Origin: Burkholderiales bacterium
GTDB lineage: Bacteria; Actinomycetota; Thermoleophilia; Gaiellales; Gaiellaceae
Direction: 5' to 3'
DNA: 18,888 bases
Assembly (NCBI GenBank): GCA_025935595.1
Contig: JAICUZ010000019.1
Coordinates: forward strand, 1 to 18,888
Of the stretch, positions 6,200 through 13,661 are shown one piece after another (position 1 is the stretch's first letter; the number at the start of each line of letters is the position of its first letter). The notes under the pieces were generated by a model. It was not told where the DNA came from and searched no databases. It worked only from the letters and a program-made list of their open reading frames with translations. The position numbers were made by a program, and so were the translations under genes.

Positions 6200-7020
6200 A
6201 GCCACGGCAGCTCGGCTGGGACGCGCTCGGGATCGCCGTCTTCGTCGTGATGGTGTTCCCGGTGTTCTGGATGATCTCGACGGCGTTCAAGCCGAACGAC
6301 CTGATCGTGAGCCTGACGCCGACGTGGATCCCGCTGCATCCGACCTTCGACCACTTCACGGACGCGATCCACCGGCCCTACTTCTGGACCGACGTCAAGA
6401 ACAGCTTGATCATCGTGTGCGTCACCGTCGCGCTCTCGATTGCGCTCGCGTTCCTCGCGGCGATCGCGCTGGCGCGCTTCGGCTTCGCCGGCCGCAAGCT
6501 ATTCGTCGTGCTCGTGATCGGCATCCAAATGTTGCCCCAGGCCGGGCTGATCATCCCGCTGTACGTCGTGCTCGCGCGCTATCACCAGGTGAACACGTTG
6601 ACGGGTGTGATCGTCACGTACATGACCTTCGTGCTCCCGTTCTCGGTGTGGACGTTGCGTGGGTTCCTGCTCGGGATCCCGAAAGAGCTCGAGGAAGCGG
6701 CGATGGTAGACGGCTCGACGCGGGTCGGCGTGTTCCTGAAGATCCTGCTGCCGCTGATGGGGCCTGGGCTCGTCGCCACGTCGGTGTTCGCGTTCATCAC
6801 GACGTGGAACGAATACATCTTCGCGCGCATCCTGCTGAACGACCAGAGCAAGCAGACCGTGACCGTCTGGTTGTCGTACTTCTACAGCACGAACAGGCAC
6901 ACGGACTGGGGCGCGCTGATGGCGGCGTCGACGTTGACCGCGGTCCCGGTCGTCGTCTTCTTCCTGCTCGTGCAGCGGCGGATCGCCTTCGGGCTGACGT
7001 CGGGAGCGGTGCGCGGATGA
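6196..7020 (+). CDS. Sugar ABC transporter permease (MalG/UgpE type)
   Basis: 274 aa second membrane subunit of the importer. About six membrane helices are visible, the first at 11-29. The EAA loop is at about 164-188 (ELEEAAMVDGSTRVGVF then LLPLMGPG), followed by FAFITTWNEYIFA, which is typical of MalG-type permeases. The GTG at 6196 overlaps the stop of the small ORF (GTGA) and has GGGAG 8 nt upstream. An upstream reading from 6115 would run through the repeated element and is rejected. The TGA overlaps the ATG of the GH3 gene (ATGA), so transport and hydrolysis genes are translationally coupled. Confidence 0.93.
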   Translation: MKPRQLGWDALGIAVFVVMVFPVFWMISTAFKPNDLIVSLTPTWIPLHPTFDHFTDAIHRPYFWTDVKNSLIIVCVTVALSIALAFLAAIALARFGFAGRKLFVVLVIGIQMLPQAGLIIPLYVVLARYHQVNTLTGVIVTYMTFVLPFSVWTLRGFLLGIPKELEEAAMVDGSTRVGVFLKILLPLMGPGLVATSVFAFITTWNEYIFARILLNDQSKQTVTVWLSYFYSTNRHTDWGALMAASTLTAVPVVVFFLLVQRRIAFGLTSGAVRG

Positions 7021-8309
7021 GCCTCGGCGCGGCGCTCGTGCTGCCGAGCTTCCCGGGCTCCGACCCGCCCGACTGGATCCGCCGCTTCCTCGCCGACGGC
7101 GGGCGGGGGATCGTGCTGTTTGCGTACAACGTCGACGACCTGCCGGCAGTCGCCGCGTCGCTCAGAGCAGAACGGGAGGACGTGCTGCTCGCAGTCGACG
7201 AAGAAGGCGGCGATGTGACCCGGCTCGAGTGGCGCGAGGGCAGCTCGTACCCCTCCGCGGCTGCCCTCGGCGCGCTCGACGAGCCGGCGCTCACAGAGGA
7301 GGTCGCCGCCGCGATCGCGGCCGACCTCGCCGCGGCCGGCGTCAACTGGAACTTCGCTCCGGTCGCCGACGTGAACGTGCCGGCCAACCCGGTGATCGGT
7401 GTGCGCTCCTTCGGCTCCGATCCGTCGCTCGTCGCTCGGCACGTCGCGGCGGCTGTGCGCGGGTTTCAGCGCGTCGGCGTCGCCGCCTGTGCCAAGCACT
7501 TTCCGGGGCACGGCTCGACGGTCGAGGACTCCCACCTCTCGCTGCCCGCCCTCGTCGGGCCGATCGAGGCCGGTCTCGAGCCGTTTCGCGCGGCGATCGC
7601 GGCCGGAGTGGCGTCGATCATGACCGCGCACATCAAGGTGAACACCGATGCGGCGACGCTCGACCGTTCCGTTTTGCACGACCTGCTCCGGCGAGAGCTC
7701 GGATTCGACGGAGCGATCGTGGCCGACGCGCTCGAGATGAAAGGCGTGAGTGCGCGCCACGGCCTCGCAGAGGCTGCGGTGCTCGCGGTCGAGGCCGGGT
7801 CGGACGCGTTGATCGTCGGTCACGACGTCGGTCCCGAGGACACCTTGCGGATCGTCGCTGCGCTCGACAAGCGCGTCCCGCCGGAGCGGCTCGAGGAAGC
7901 CGGCGCGCGTGTTGCCGCGCTCGCAGCGTTCGCGCGGCCGCGCCCCGCGGAGGTCGATCGCGACGCGGCACTCGGTGCGGCCGAGCGTGCCGTGCGCGTT
8001 GACGGCGACATCTCGTTCGCTGCCCAGCCTTCCATCGTTGAGCTCCGGCCGCTCGCCAACATCGCCGCCGGCGAGGCCGAGCACGGCCTCGCGCCGCGCG
8101 TCGTCCGCGAGGGTGAGCCGATCCCGGACGCGGACGTCTACGTCGTGCGCGACGTTCATCGTCACCCCTGGATGGAGGCGGTCGACCGGCCGGGTGCCGT
8201 CGTGGTGGAGATCGGGTTGCCCGTGTGGCGCCCGCGCGCGGCGCGCGGGTACGTCTCGTCGCTCGGCGGCGGGCGTGCGTCGCTCGAGGCCGTCGAGGCG
8301 CTGCTGTGA
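7017..8309 (+). CDS. nagZ: GH3 beta-N-acetylhexosaminidase (NagZ/Nag3 type)
   Basis: 430 aa without a signal peptide, so cytosolic. The family removes terminal beta-GlcNAc from chito-oligosaccharides or muropeptides. Substrate-pocket DEEGGDVTRL is at 61-70; KHFPGHG at 160-166 leads to D171-S172-H173, the Asp-His pair that marks the N-acetylglucosaminidase branch of GH3; the nucleophile is D237 in ADALEM. The ~120 residues after the catalytic barrel, ending with a GG-rich LEAVEALL tail, make it longer than the ~340-aa single-domain NagZ and similar to two-domain Gram-positive enzymes. Some of these (Cellulomonas fimi Nag3) were reported to act as phosphorylases, which would release GlcNAc-1-P. 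It overlaps permease 2 upstream and the SIS gene downstream. Confidence 0.9.
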   Translation: MSLGAALVLPSFPGSDPPDWIRRFLADGGRGIVLFAYNVDDLPAVAASLRAEREDVLLAVDEEGGDVTRLEWREGSSYPSAAALGALDEPALTEEVAAAIAADLAAAGVNWNFAPVADVNVPANPVIGVRSFGSDPSLVARHVAAAVRGFQRVGVAACAKHFPGHGSTVEDSHLSLPALVGPIEAGLEPFRAAIAAGVASIMTAHIKVNTDAATLDRSVLHDLLRRELGFDGAIVADALEMKGVSARHGLAEAAVLAVEAGSDALIVGHDVGPEDTLRIVAALDKRVPPERLEEAGARVAALAAFARPRPAEVDRDAALGAAERAVRVDGDISFAAQPSIVELRPLANIAAGEAEHGLAPRVVREGEPIPDADVYVVRDVHRHPWMEAVDRPGAVVVEIGLPVWRPRAARGYVSSLGGGRASLEAVEALL

Positions 8310-9346
8310 CTGCGCATCTCGAGGTCGAGCTGCGCGACCAGCCGGTGGCACTCGAACGTCTGCTCGCCACGCAACGCGAGAGCGCCGAGCGGATCGCTGC
8401 GCTCTTGCGTCGTGATGACGTGGGCTACGTGTTGATCGCTTCGCGTGGCAGCTCGTCGAATGCGGCACGGTATGCGCAGTACGTCCTCGGCCGCGCGCAC
8501 CGTGTCCCGGTCTCGTTCGCGACGCCGTCGCTGTACACGCTGTACGGCCAGCCGCCGCGGCTCGACGGGGCGCTCGTGCTCGGCATCTCGCAGTCGGGCC
8601 GCTCGCCCGACGTGAAGGAGGTGCTCGAGGAGGCGAAGCGTCAGGGGCGGCCGACGGTTGCGATCACGAACGACGTCGCCTCGCCGCTCGCCGCCGTCGC
8701 CGACGAGGTGCTTGCGCTCGAAGCGGGCGAAGAGCTCGCGGTCGCCGCGACCAAGACGTACCTCAACTCGCTCGGCGCGATCGCGCTTCTCTTCGCGGTC
8801 GCCACGAAAGACGAGGAGGCGCTGCACGAGCTGGAGCGCATCCCGGCGAACGTCGCGCTGCAGATCGAGCGTTCGTGGGACGACGCGCGGCGGCTCGACC
8901 GGCTCGGTGAGCTGCACGGGGGAACGGTGGTCGCCCGCGGCGTCAACTATGCGACTGCGTACGAGACGGCGCTCAAGATTCGTGAGCTGTCGGGCTTGCT
9001 CTTCGAGGCGTACTCCGCGGCGGATCTCATGCACGGGCCGATCGCCGCGGTCGGCTCCGGCTGGCCCGTGGTCGCGGTCGCGCCGCGTGGGCCTGCGTTC
9101 GAGTCGATGGCGACGGCGCTGGGCGCGCTCAAGGAACGCGGCGCACGGTTGGTCGTCGTCTCGGACGACGACCGTGCGCTTGCGAAAGCCGACGCAGCCC
9201 TGCCCCTGTGGACGCGCGTTCCCGAGTGGCTGTCGCCGTTGGTCGCAGTCGTGCCGGGCCAGCTCGCCGCCCTTCGCCTGGCGCAGCTTCGCGGCGTCGA
9301 CCTCGACGCGCCGCTCGGTTTGCACAAGGTCACGCTGACGCGCTGA
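8306..9346 (+). CDS. SIS-domain GlcN-6-P deaminase/isomerase (NagB-II or GlmS C-half type)
   Basis: 346 aa with two SIS domains (about 40-165 and 205-330) and no glutaminase domain, so it is not a GlmS synthase. The phosphosugar site SQSGRS is at 95-100. ATKTYLNSLGA (148-158), RGVNYATAYETALKIREL (211-228) and EAYSAADLMHGP (234-245) match the isomerase core, including the usual Glu and His. With nagA in the locus and no conventional nagB visible, conversion of GlcN-6-P to Fru-6-P and ammonia is the likely role. The GTG at 8306 overlaps the GH3 stop; the longer frame from 8225 is rejected. Last certain gene of the transporter operon. Confidence 0.88.
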   Translation: MTAHLEVELRDQPVALERLLATQRESAERIAALLRRDDVGYVLIASRGSSSNAARYAQYVLGRAHRVPVSFATPSLYTLYGQPPRLDGALVLGISQSGRSPDVKEVLEEAKRQGRPTVAITNDVASPLAAVADEVLALEAGEELAVAATKTYLNSLGAIALLFAVATKDEEALHELERIPANVALQIERSWDDARRLDRLGELHGGTVVARGVNYATAYETALKIRELSGLLFEAYSAADLMHGPIAAVGSGWPVVAVAPRGPAFESMATALGALKERGARLVVVSDDDRALAKADAALPLWTRVPEWLSPLVAVVPGQLAALRLAQLRGVDLDAPLGLHKVTLTR

Positions 9347-9361
9347 GCTACCTTGCCCCGC

Positions 9362-9781
9362 GTGACGGTCGTCGCGGGAGAGCGCCGGTTCGAGGCATCG
9401 CGCGAGCGCGTGTTCGAGTTGCTCACCAGCCCGGACGTGATCGCGGCTGCGATGCCTGCCGTTCGGTCACATCAGGTGGTGGATGCCGATCACTGGCTCG
9501 CGAAGGTCAAGCCGCCGCTGCCGCTCGCTCCTTCTCTCACGATTCGCTTCGAGGTGCTCGACCGGCGTCCGCCGGCGCATGCGCGCATGCACGCGCACGG
9601 AGGCGGTGCCGACGTCACGTCGACCTTCGACCTCGAGTCCGATGGGGACGCGACGGTGATGCGGTGGCAGACAGAGCTGCGGTTCGCGGGCGTGCTCGGC
9701 AGGCTCGCAGGCCCCGGCGGCGAGGCGGTCGCGCGCCGACAAGCCGATCGCACGCTTGACGAGGTCACACGCCGTCTGTGA
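9362..9781 (+). CDS. CoxG-like SRPBCC domain protein
   Basis: About 139 aa. The pattern RRFEASRERVFELLTSPDVIAAAMPAV near the N-terminus, a mixed beta middle and an amphipathic C-terminal helix fit the SRPBCC/CoxG fold, which makes a hydrophobic ligand cavity. CoxG proteins usually accompany molybdenum hydroxylases such as CO dehydrogenase, but no such subunit is in the window, so no substrate can be named. The start is uncertain: GTG at 9362 or TTG at 9353, neither with a clear ribosome site. It begins about 15 nt after the deaminase-like gene and could be co-transcribed. Its 3' end overlaps a convergent gene by 17 bp. Confidence 0.72.
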   Translation: MTVVAGERRFEASRERVFELLTSPDVIAAAMPAVRSHQVVDADHWLAKVKPPLPLAPSLTIRFEVLDRRPPAHARMHAHGGGADVTSTFDLESDGDATVMRWQTELRFAGVLGRLAGPGGEAVARRQADRTLDEVTRRL

Positions 9782-10097
9782 TCTCGGCGTGGCGTTCCTC
9801 GACGCACAGTCGCGCCCAGTGCCACGCGCGAGCGAGGATCTTCTCCGCGAGCTCTTCGTCGCCCTCCGCCACCTCGATCCGAACCTGGTGGATGACGGCT
9901 TCGCCGTGAGTGTCGATCTCGTGATGCTCCGCCGACACGATCGACACTTCACCGACTTCGTCGAGTAGCCATTCGGCCAGGCGGTCGATCTCTGCCGGCG
10001 TCGCGGCTCGTCCGGCGAATACGCCGAAGTTGACGCGAACCTCGATCTTCGGCGGTTCAGGGTGGTCGACGATGAACGCAAGTGCGGGATCTGCCAT
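9765..10097 (-). CDS. Conserved-looking hypothetical protein, 110 aa
   Basis: Begins MADPALAFIVDHPEPPKIEVRVNFG. It shows alternating beta strands, an amphipathic helix (TPAEIDRLAEWLLDEV), another strand pair (EAVIHQVRIEVAEG) and a C-terminal helix rich in Trp, Arg and Glu, ending EERHAEITDGV. The acidic, well-ordered composition and GC-rich third positions support a real alpha/beta protein. No signal peptide, membrane segment or known motif is recognised. ATG at 10097 is preferred over the longer frame from 10196, whose extra residues are Arg-rich and overlap the ABC-2 permease gene. It follows the ABC-2 pair by 35 nt on the same strand and overlaps the convergent CoxG-like gene by 17 bp. Confidence 0.72.
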   Translation of the reverse strand: MADPALAFIVDHPEPPKIEVRVNFGVFAGRAATPAEIDRLAEWLLDEVGEVSIVSAEHHEIDTHGEAVIHQVRIEVAEGDEELAEKILARAWHWARLCVEERHAEITDGV

Positions 10098-10132
10098 CTG
10101 GGGTACAACGACTGCGAGGGCGGTCGGGTTAC

Positions 10133-10882
10133 TCAGCGCTCGCGCGGCTGCCAGCGAAAGCCGCGGATTGCGGCGACGGCGCCGATCACGCCCCACAGCA
10201 GGACGACGCCGAGCGAGCTCGCCTCGCTCCAGATGTGGTGGTCGCGGATCATGACGTCTCGCGTCAGCTTCGTGAAGTACGTCAACGGGAGCACGTCTGC
10301 GATCGCGCGGAGAAAGCCGGGGTATTTCGCGGGGGAGAAGAACGTGCCCGAGATGATCGCCATCGGCAGGTAGACGAAGTTGACGACGGCGGATGATCCC
10401 TCAGCCGAGCGCACGGCCCCGGTGAGCCCGAGCCCGAGGGCCGCGAACGCGGCGGCGCCGATCGCCAGCGCGACGAGGAGAGAGAACGGCCGGTCGGGCA
10501 GGCCGACGGAAAAGAGCAGTCGACCGAGGGCGATGATCAGCGCTGCTTCGATCAAGAAGGTCACGAAGGTCGAGGCGAGCACGGCGACGACGTATGTCGC
10601 CGGCGGCAGCGGCGTGGCGCGGATGCGCTTGAGCACGCCGCTCTCGCGGCGAATCACCATCGTGATCGCGAGGCCGGCGAACGCCGTGGAGGCGACGCCG
10701 TAGCCGATCATCCCGGCCTCGAGGTACGCGGCGCCGCGGATGCCCGAGATGCGGTCGTTGCCGTAGATCGACCCGAAGACGAGGAAGAAGATGATCGGCA
10801 GAAAGAATGTGAAGAACGCGGCTTCGCGATTTCGCCAGAAGAGCAGCTGTTCCGTACGGAGCTCGTGCAGGAAGAGCCTCAC
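10133..10882 (-). CDS. ABC-2 type exporter permease
   Basis: 249 aa membrane subunit of a DrrAB-like exporter. A short basic N-terminal region (FLHELRTEQLLFWRNREAAFF) leads into about six hydrophobic segments, including FFLPIIFFLVFGSIYG near residue 30. The conserved ABC-2 stretch VVNFVYLPMAIISGTFF followed by PLTYFTKLTRD is near the C-terminus. The GTG start at 10882 overlaps the ATPase stop (GTGA). The substrate is unknown; homologues export drugs, lipids or polysaccharides. Confidence 0.9.
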   Translation of the reverse strand: MRLFLHELRTEQLLFWRNREAAFFTFFLPIIFFLVFGSIYGNDRISGIRGAAYLEAGMIGYGVASTAFAGLAITMVIRRESGVLKRIRATPLPPATYVVAVLASTFVTFLIEAALIIALGRLLFSVGLPDRPFSLLVALAIGAAAFAALGLGLTGAVRSAEGSSAVVNFVYLPMAIISGTFFSPAKYPGFLRAIADVLPLTYFTKLTRDVMIRDHHIWSEASSLGVVLLWGVIGAVAAIRGFRWQPRER

Positions 10883-11718
10883 TCGCCGGTCAACTCCAGG
10901 TAGACGTCCTCGAGCGTCGGTCGGCGCACTTCGAGCCCCTCGAGCTCTTCGCCTCTGGCGAGTGCGTCGGCCGTGAGCTCGTTGAGGCGTCTTGTCGGCT
11001 CGCGCGTTCTCTCGGTGACGGCATCGCCGTTCCGGCGGTAGCGGATCTCCGTCTCGACGTCGCCGCCGCGCAACTCAGCCGGTGAGCCTTCACGGATGAT
11101 CTCGCCGTTCCTCAACACCGCGACACGATCGGCGAGTTGTTCCGCCTCGTCGAGGTAGTGGGTCGTCAGCAGGATCGTCTTGCCGAGCTCGCGAAGGTTG
11201 GCGATCGTCTGCCATGCGGTACGCCGCGCGCCGGGGTCGAACCCGGTGGTCGGCTCGTCGAGGAAGATCAGCTCCGGGTCGCCGATCAGCGCGAGGCCGA
11301 GATCGAGCCGCCGCTGCTGGCCGCCTGAGAGCGTGCGCACGCGCGCGTTCGCCTTCTCGGTCAGCTCGACGAGCTCGATCACGTCGCCCGGGTCGCGCGG
11401 GCTTGTGTAGTAGCCGGCGAACGTTGCGAGGCTCTCGCGTACGGTGAGGCTGGGGTAGAGGGAGGACGACTGAAGCATCACGCCGACGCGCTCGCGCCAT
11501 GGCGTGCCGCTGCGCTCGGGATCCTCGCCCAGCACCTCGACCGTGCCGGCGTCGCGCGCGCGGTATCCCTCGAGGATCTCGATCGTGGTCGTCTTGCCCG
11601 CGCCGTTCGGCCCGAGCAATCCGAACACCTCGCCGCGCTCGATCGTGAAGTCGATCCCGCGGAGGGCCTCGTAGTCGCCGTAGCTCTTGCGGAGGCCGGA
11701 GACCGAGACGGCGATCAC
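10879..11718 (-). CDS. ABC-2 type exporter ATPase (DrrA/CcmA type)
   Basis: 279 aa. Walker A GPNGAGKTTT is at 36-45, Q83 in the Q-loop, signature LSGGQ at 130-134, Walker B LIFLDEPTTG at 150-159 and H187 in the switch. The ~70-residue C-terminal extension (ending LEVRRPTLEDVYLELTGE) is typical of DrrA-like exporter ATPases. The GTG at 11718 overlaps the SixA-like stop (GTGA). It pairs with the permease at 10133 to form an exporter. It follows catabolic genes without a gap, but the functional link is not evident. Confidence 0.93.
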   Translation of the reverse strand: MIAVSVSGLRKSYGDYEALRGIDFTIERGEVFGLLGPNGAGKTTTIEILEGYRARDAGTVEVLGEDPERSGTPWRERVGVMLQSSSLYPSLTVRESLATFAGYYTSPRDPGDVIELVELTEKANARVRTLSGGQQRRLDLGLALIGDPELIFLDEPTTGFDPGARRTAWQTIANLRELGKTILLTTHYLDEAEQLADRVAVLRNGEIIREGSPAELRGGDVETEIRYRRNGDAVTERTREPTRRLNELTADALARGEELEGLEVRRPTLEDVYLELTGE

Positions 11719-12098
11719 AGCGCGAGCTCCGCAACGCCGGCCGGCGGGAAGCTCACGTCGCGCTCGGTCAGAGCGAAGACGATCTCGCTGCAGTCGGGCT
11801 GATGGCCGACGGCGATCACGATGCCGCCTTTGTCCGTCGTCGCAGCCCGCAACGCGTCGATGGTCGCGCCCGGCGCGAGGTTGTCGTCGGTGGTCGCGTC
11901 GAGCTTGCAGGCGTGGGCGATCAGGTCGGCGGTTTCACGGGCCCGTAGAAGCGGGCTGGAGACGACAGCCGTCGGGTGTTCGGCGGCGAGACGCTCACCG
12001 AGCGCGCGAGCGGCATCTCGTCCCGCGGTTGTCAGGCGGCGGAGCTCGTCCGGCTCACCCGGGACGGCTTCGGCATGGCGGACGAGAAAGACGCGCAC
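11715..12098 (-). CDS. sixA: SixA-like phosphohistidine phosphatase
   Basis: 127 aa, the compact size of SixA rather than of sugar mutases. RHAEA at 7-11 carries the catalytic H8; LTTAGRDAARALG and SSPLLRARETADLI follow; GHQPDCSEI holds the second His (H99). SixA proteins remove phosphate from phosphohistidine; in E. coli, targets include the ArcB phosphotransfer domain and the nitrogen-PTS protein NPr. The target here is unknown. GTG at 12098 is preferred because the conserved strand RVFLVRHAEA starts there; a longer frame to 12236 overlaps the LLM gene. It begins 4 nt after that gene's stop and overlaps the ABC ATPase start. Confidence 0.88.
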   Translation of the reverse strand: MRVFLVRHAEAVPGEPDELRRLTTAGRDAARALGERLAAEHPTAVVSSPLLRARETADLIAHACKLDATTDDNLAPGATIDALRAATTDKGGIVIAVGHQPDCSEIVFALTERDVSFPPAGVAELAL

Positions 12099-12102
12099 GC
12101 GG

Positions 12103-12891
12103 CTAGCGTAGACGCGCCGCGACCTCGCCCAGGACGGCGACCCGTTCGACGTCTTCGTGCTCGAGGTGCTGCAGCATGACGCGCTCGACGCCCACGTCCG
12201 CATACGCGCGCAGCTGCTCTTCGAGCTCGTCCGCATCTCCTTTGAGCTCGATCATGATCGAGAACGTGAGCGGCTCGCGGCCGGCTTTCGCGGCAGCGGC
12301 GTCGAGAATCTGCCTGCGCTCGCGCGCCTCGGCGACGGTCGGAGCGAAGGTGTTGTACTCGTCGGCGTGTCCGACCGCCGCCGTAACGGTGCGCGGCTTG
12401 GCGGTGCCGCCGACGATCAGCCGGGGCCGCGGCTGCTGGATCGGCTTCGGCCAGATGTCGTCGGCGTGGATCCACTGCCGCGTGATCTCGGCGAGTTGGC
12501 GGTCGAGCTCGTCGAGGCGTCGGCGCGGCGTCATGAAGTCGAATCCGTATGCCTTGTGCTCCGACTCGAACCAGCCGGCGCCGATCCCGAGCTCGACGCG
12601 CCCGTTGGAGATGTGGTCGGCGGTCGTCGCGAGCTTCGCGAGGACGGAGGCGCTTCGGAACGTGACCGGGGAGACGAGTGTCCCGAGCCTGATCGTGGAC
12701 GTGATGGTCGCGAGCGCGCAGATCGTGCCCCAGGCATCGAGCGATCCGTTCGGATCGCCGCGGCCGATCGACCGGTAGTGATCGGAGCGGAACAGCGCGT
12801 CGAGCCGTGCCTCTTCGACGGCGCGTGCAAGCGCGACCCATTGGGGCCAGGTCACTCCCTCCTGGCCCTCGATCATCAGCGCGACGTTCAT
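12103..12891 (-). CDS. LLM-class F420-dependent oxidoreductase
   Basis: 262 aa luciferase-like monooxygenase-fold protein. Characteristic pieces are FRSDHY near residue 36, a TSTIRLGTLVSPVTFR strand-helix, the segment ADHISNGRVELGIGAGWFESEHKAYGFDF (about 90-118), and RPRLIVGGTAKPRT. These match actinobacterial members predicted to use F420. The ATG at 12891 overlaps the SDR stop (ATGA). The longer frame to 13638 crosses the SDR gene and is a shadow. The substrate is unknown. Its place after aldehyde dehydrogenase and SDR suggests a step in the same catabolic route, but this is inference. Confidence 0.9.
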   Translation of the reverse strand: MNVALMIEGQEGVTWPQWVALARAVEEARLDALFRSDHYRSIGRGDPNGSLDAWGTICALATITSTIRLGTLVSPVTFRSASVLAKLATTADHISNGRVELGIGAGWFESEHKAYGFDFMTPRRRLDELDRQLAEITRQWIHADDIWPKPIQQPRPRLIVGGTAKPRTVTAAVGHADEYNTFAPTVAEARERRQILDAAAAKAGREPLTFSIMIELKGDADELEEQLRAYADVGVERVMLQHLEHEDVERVAVLGEVAARLR

Positions 12892-13661
12892 TCGGGGGTG
12901 ACGTAGGCGGCGGTGAGCCCGCCGTCGACGAGGAAGGTCGCGCCGGTGACGTACGACGATTCGTCGGAGGCGAGGAACAGCGCGCCGTTCACGACTTCTC
13001 TGGCCTTGGCGAGCCTTCCGGTCGGCCAGTGGTTGCGCCTCCGTTCGAGCGCGGCGGGGTCGTCGCCGAAGATGCGGAGGAGGAGCGGCGTCTCGACCGG
13101 GCCGGGGCAGAGGGCGTTGACGCGGACGCTTTGGCGTGCGAATTGCACGGCCAGCTCGCGGGTCATGCTCAGGACGGCGCCCTTCGACGCGGTGTACGAG
13201 ATCTGGCTCGTCGCGGCGCCGACGATCGCGACGAAGCTGGCGACATTGATCACGCTGCCGCCGCCGCGGTCGAGCAGATGGGGGATGCCGTGCTTGCAGC
13301 AGAGAAAGACGCCCTTGGTGTTGACGGCCTGCACGCGGTCCCATGCCTCGGTCGTGGTGTCGAGCACGGAGGCGTCGTCGGCGGGAGAGATGCCGGCGTT
13401 GTTGTAGAGGACGTCGATTCCGCCGAAGTGATCCTTCGTCGCGCTCATCATCGCGGCGACGCTTGCTTCGTCGGCCACATCGACCTGGTGCGCGAACACC
13501 GTTCCTTCTGCGCAACCTGATGCGGTTTCCTTGGCGGCGTCCAGGTTGACGTCGGCGGCGCAGACCTTCGCGCCTTCCTGAGTGAAGAGCTGTGCGGCAT
13601 CGCGGCCCATGCCACCGCCAGCGCCGGTGATCACGCACACTTTGCCGTCGAGACGCCCCAT
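12888..13661 (-). CDS. Short-chain dehydrogenase/reductase (classical SDR)
   Basis: 257 aa. The cofactor motif TGAGGGMG is at 12-19, D37 at the end of the second strand suggests NAD(H), NNAG is at 87-90, the catalytic set is S142, Y156 and K160 (YTASK), and CPGPVETP follows at 185-192. This is a complete classical SDR that oxidises an alcohol or reduces a ketone; the substrate cannot be read from sequence. The ATG at 13661 shares one base with the aldehyde dehydrogenase stop (TGATG), indicating translational coupling. It could act on a hydroxy or semialdehyde intermediate of the polyamine-type pathway upstream. Confidence 0.92.
   Translation of the reverse strand: MGRLDGKVCVITGAGGGMGRDAAQLFTQEGAKVCAADVNLDAAKETASGCAEGTVFAHQVDVADEASVAAMMSATKDHFGGIDVLYNNAGISPADDASVLDTTTEAWDRVQAVNTKGVFLCCKHGIPHLLDRGGGSVINVASFVAIVGAATSQISYTASKGAVLSMTRELAVQFARQSVRVNALCPGPVETPLLLRIFGDDPAALERRRNHWPTGRLAKAREVVNGALFLASDESSYVTGATFLVDGGLTAAYVTPE

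Noticed and set aside
9353..9781. CO-dehydrogenase locus
   Set aside because: Only a CoxG-like gene is present; no large, medium or small hydroxylase subunits are in the window.
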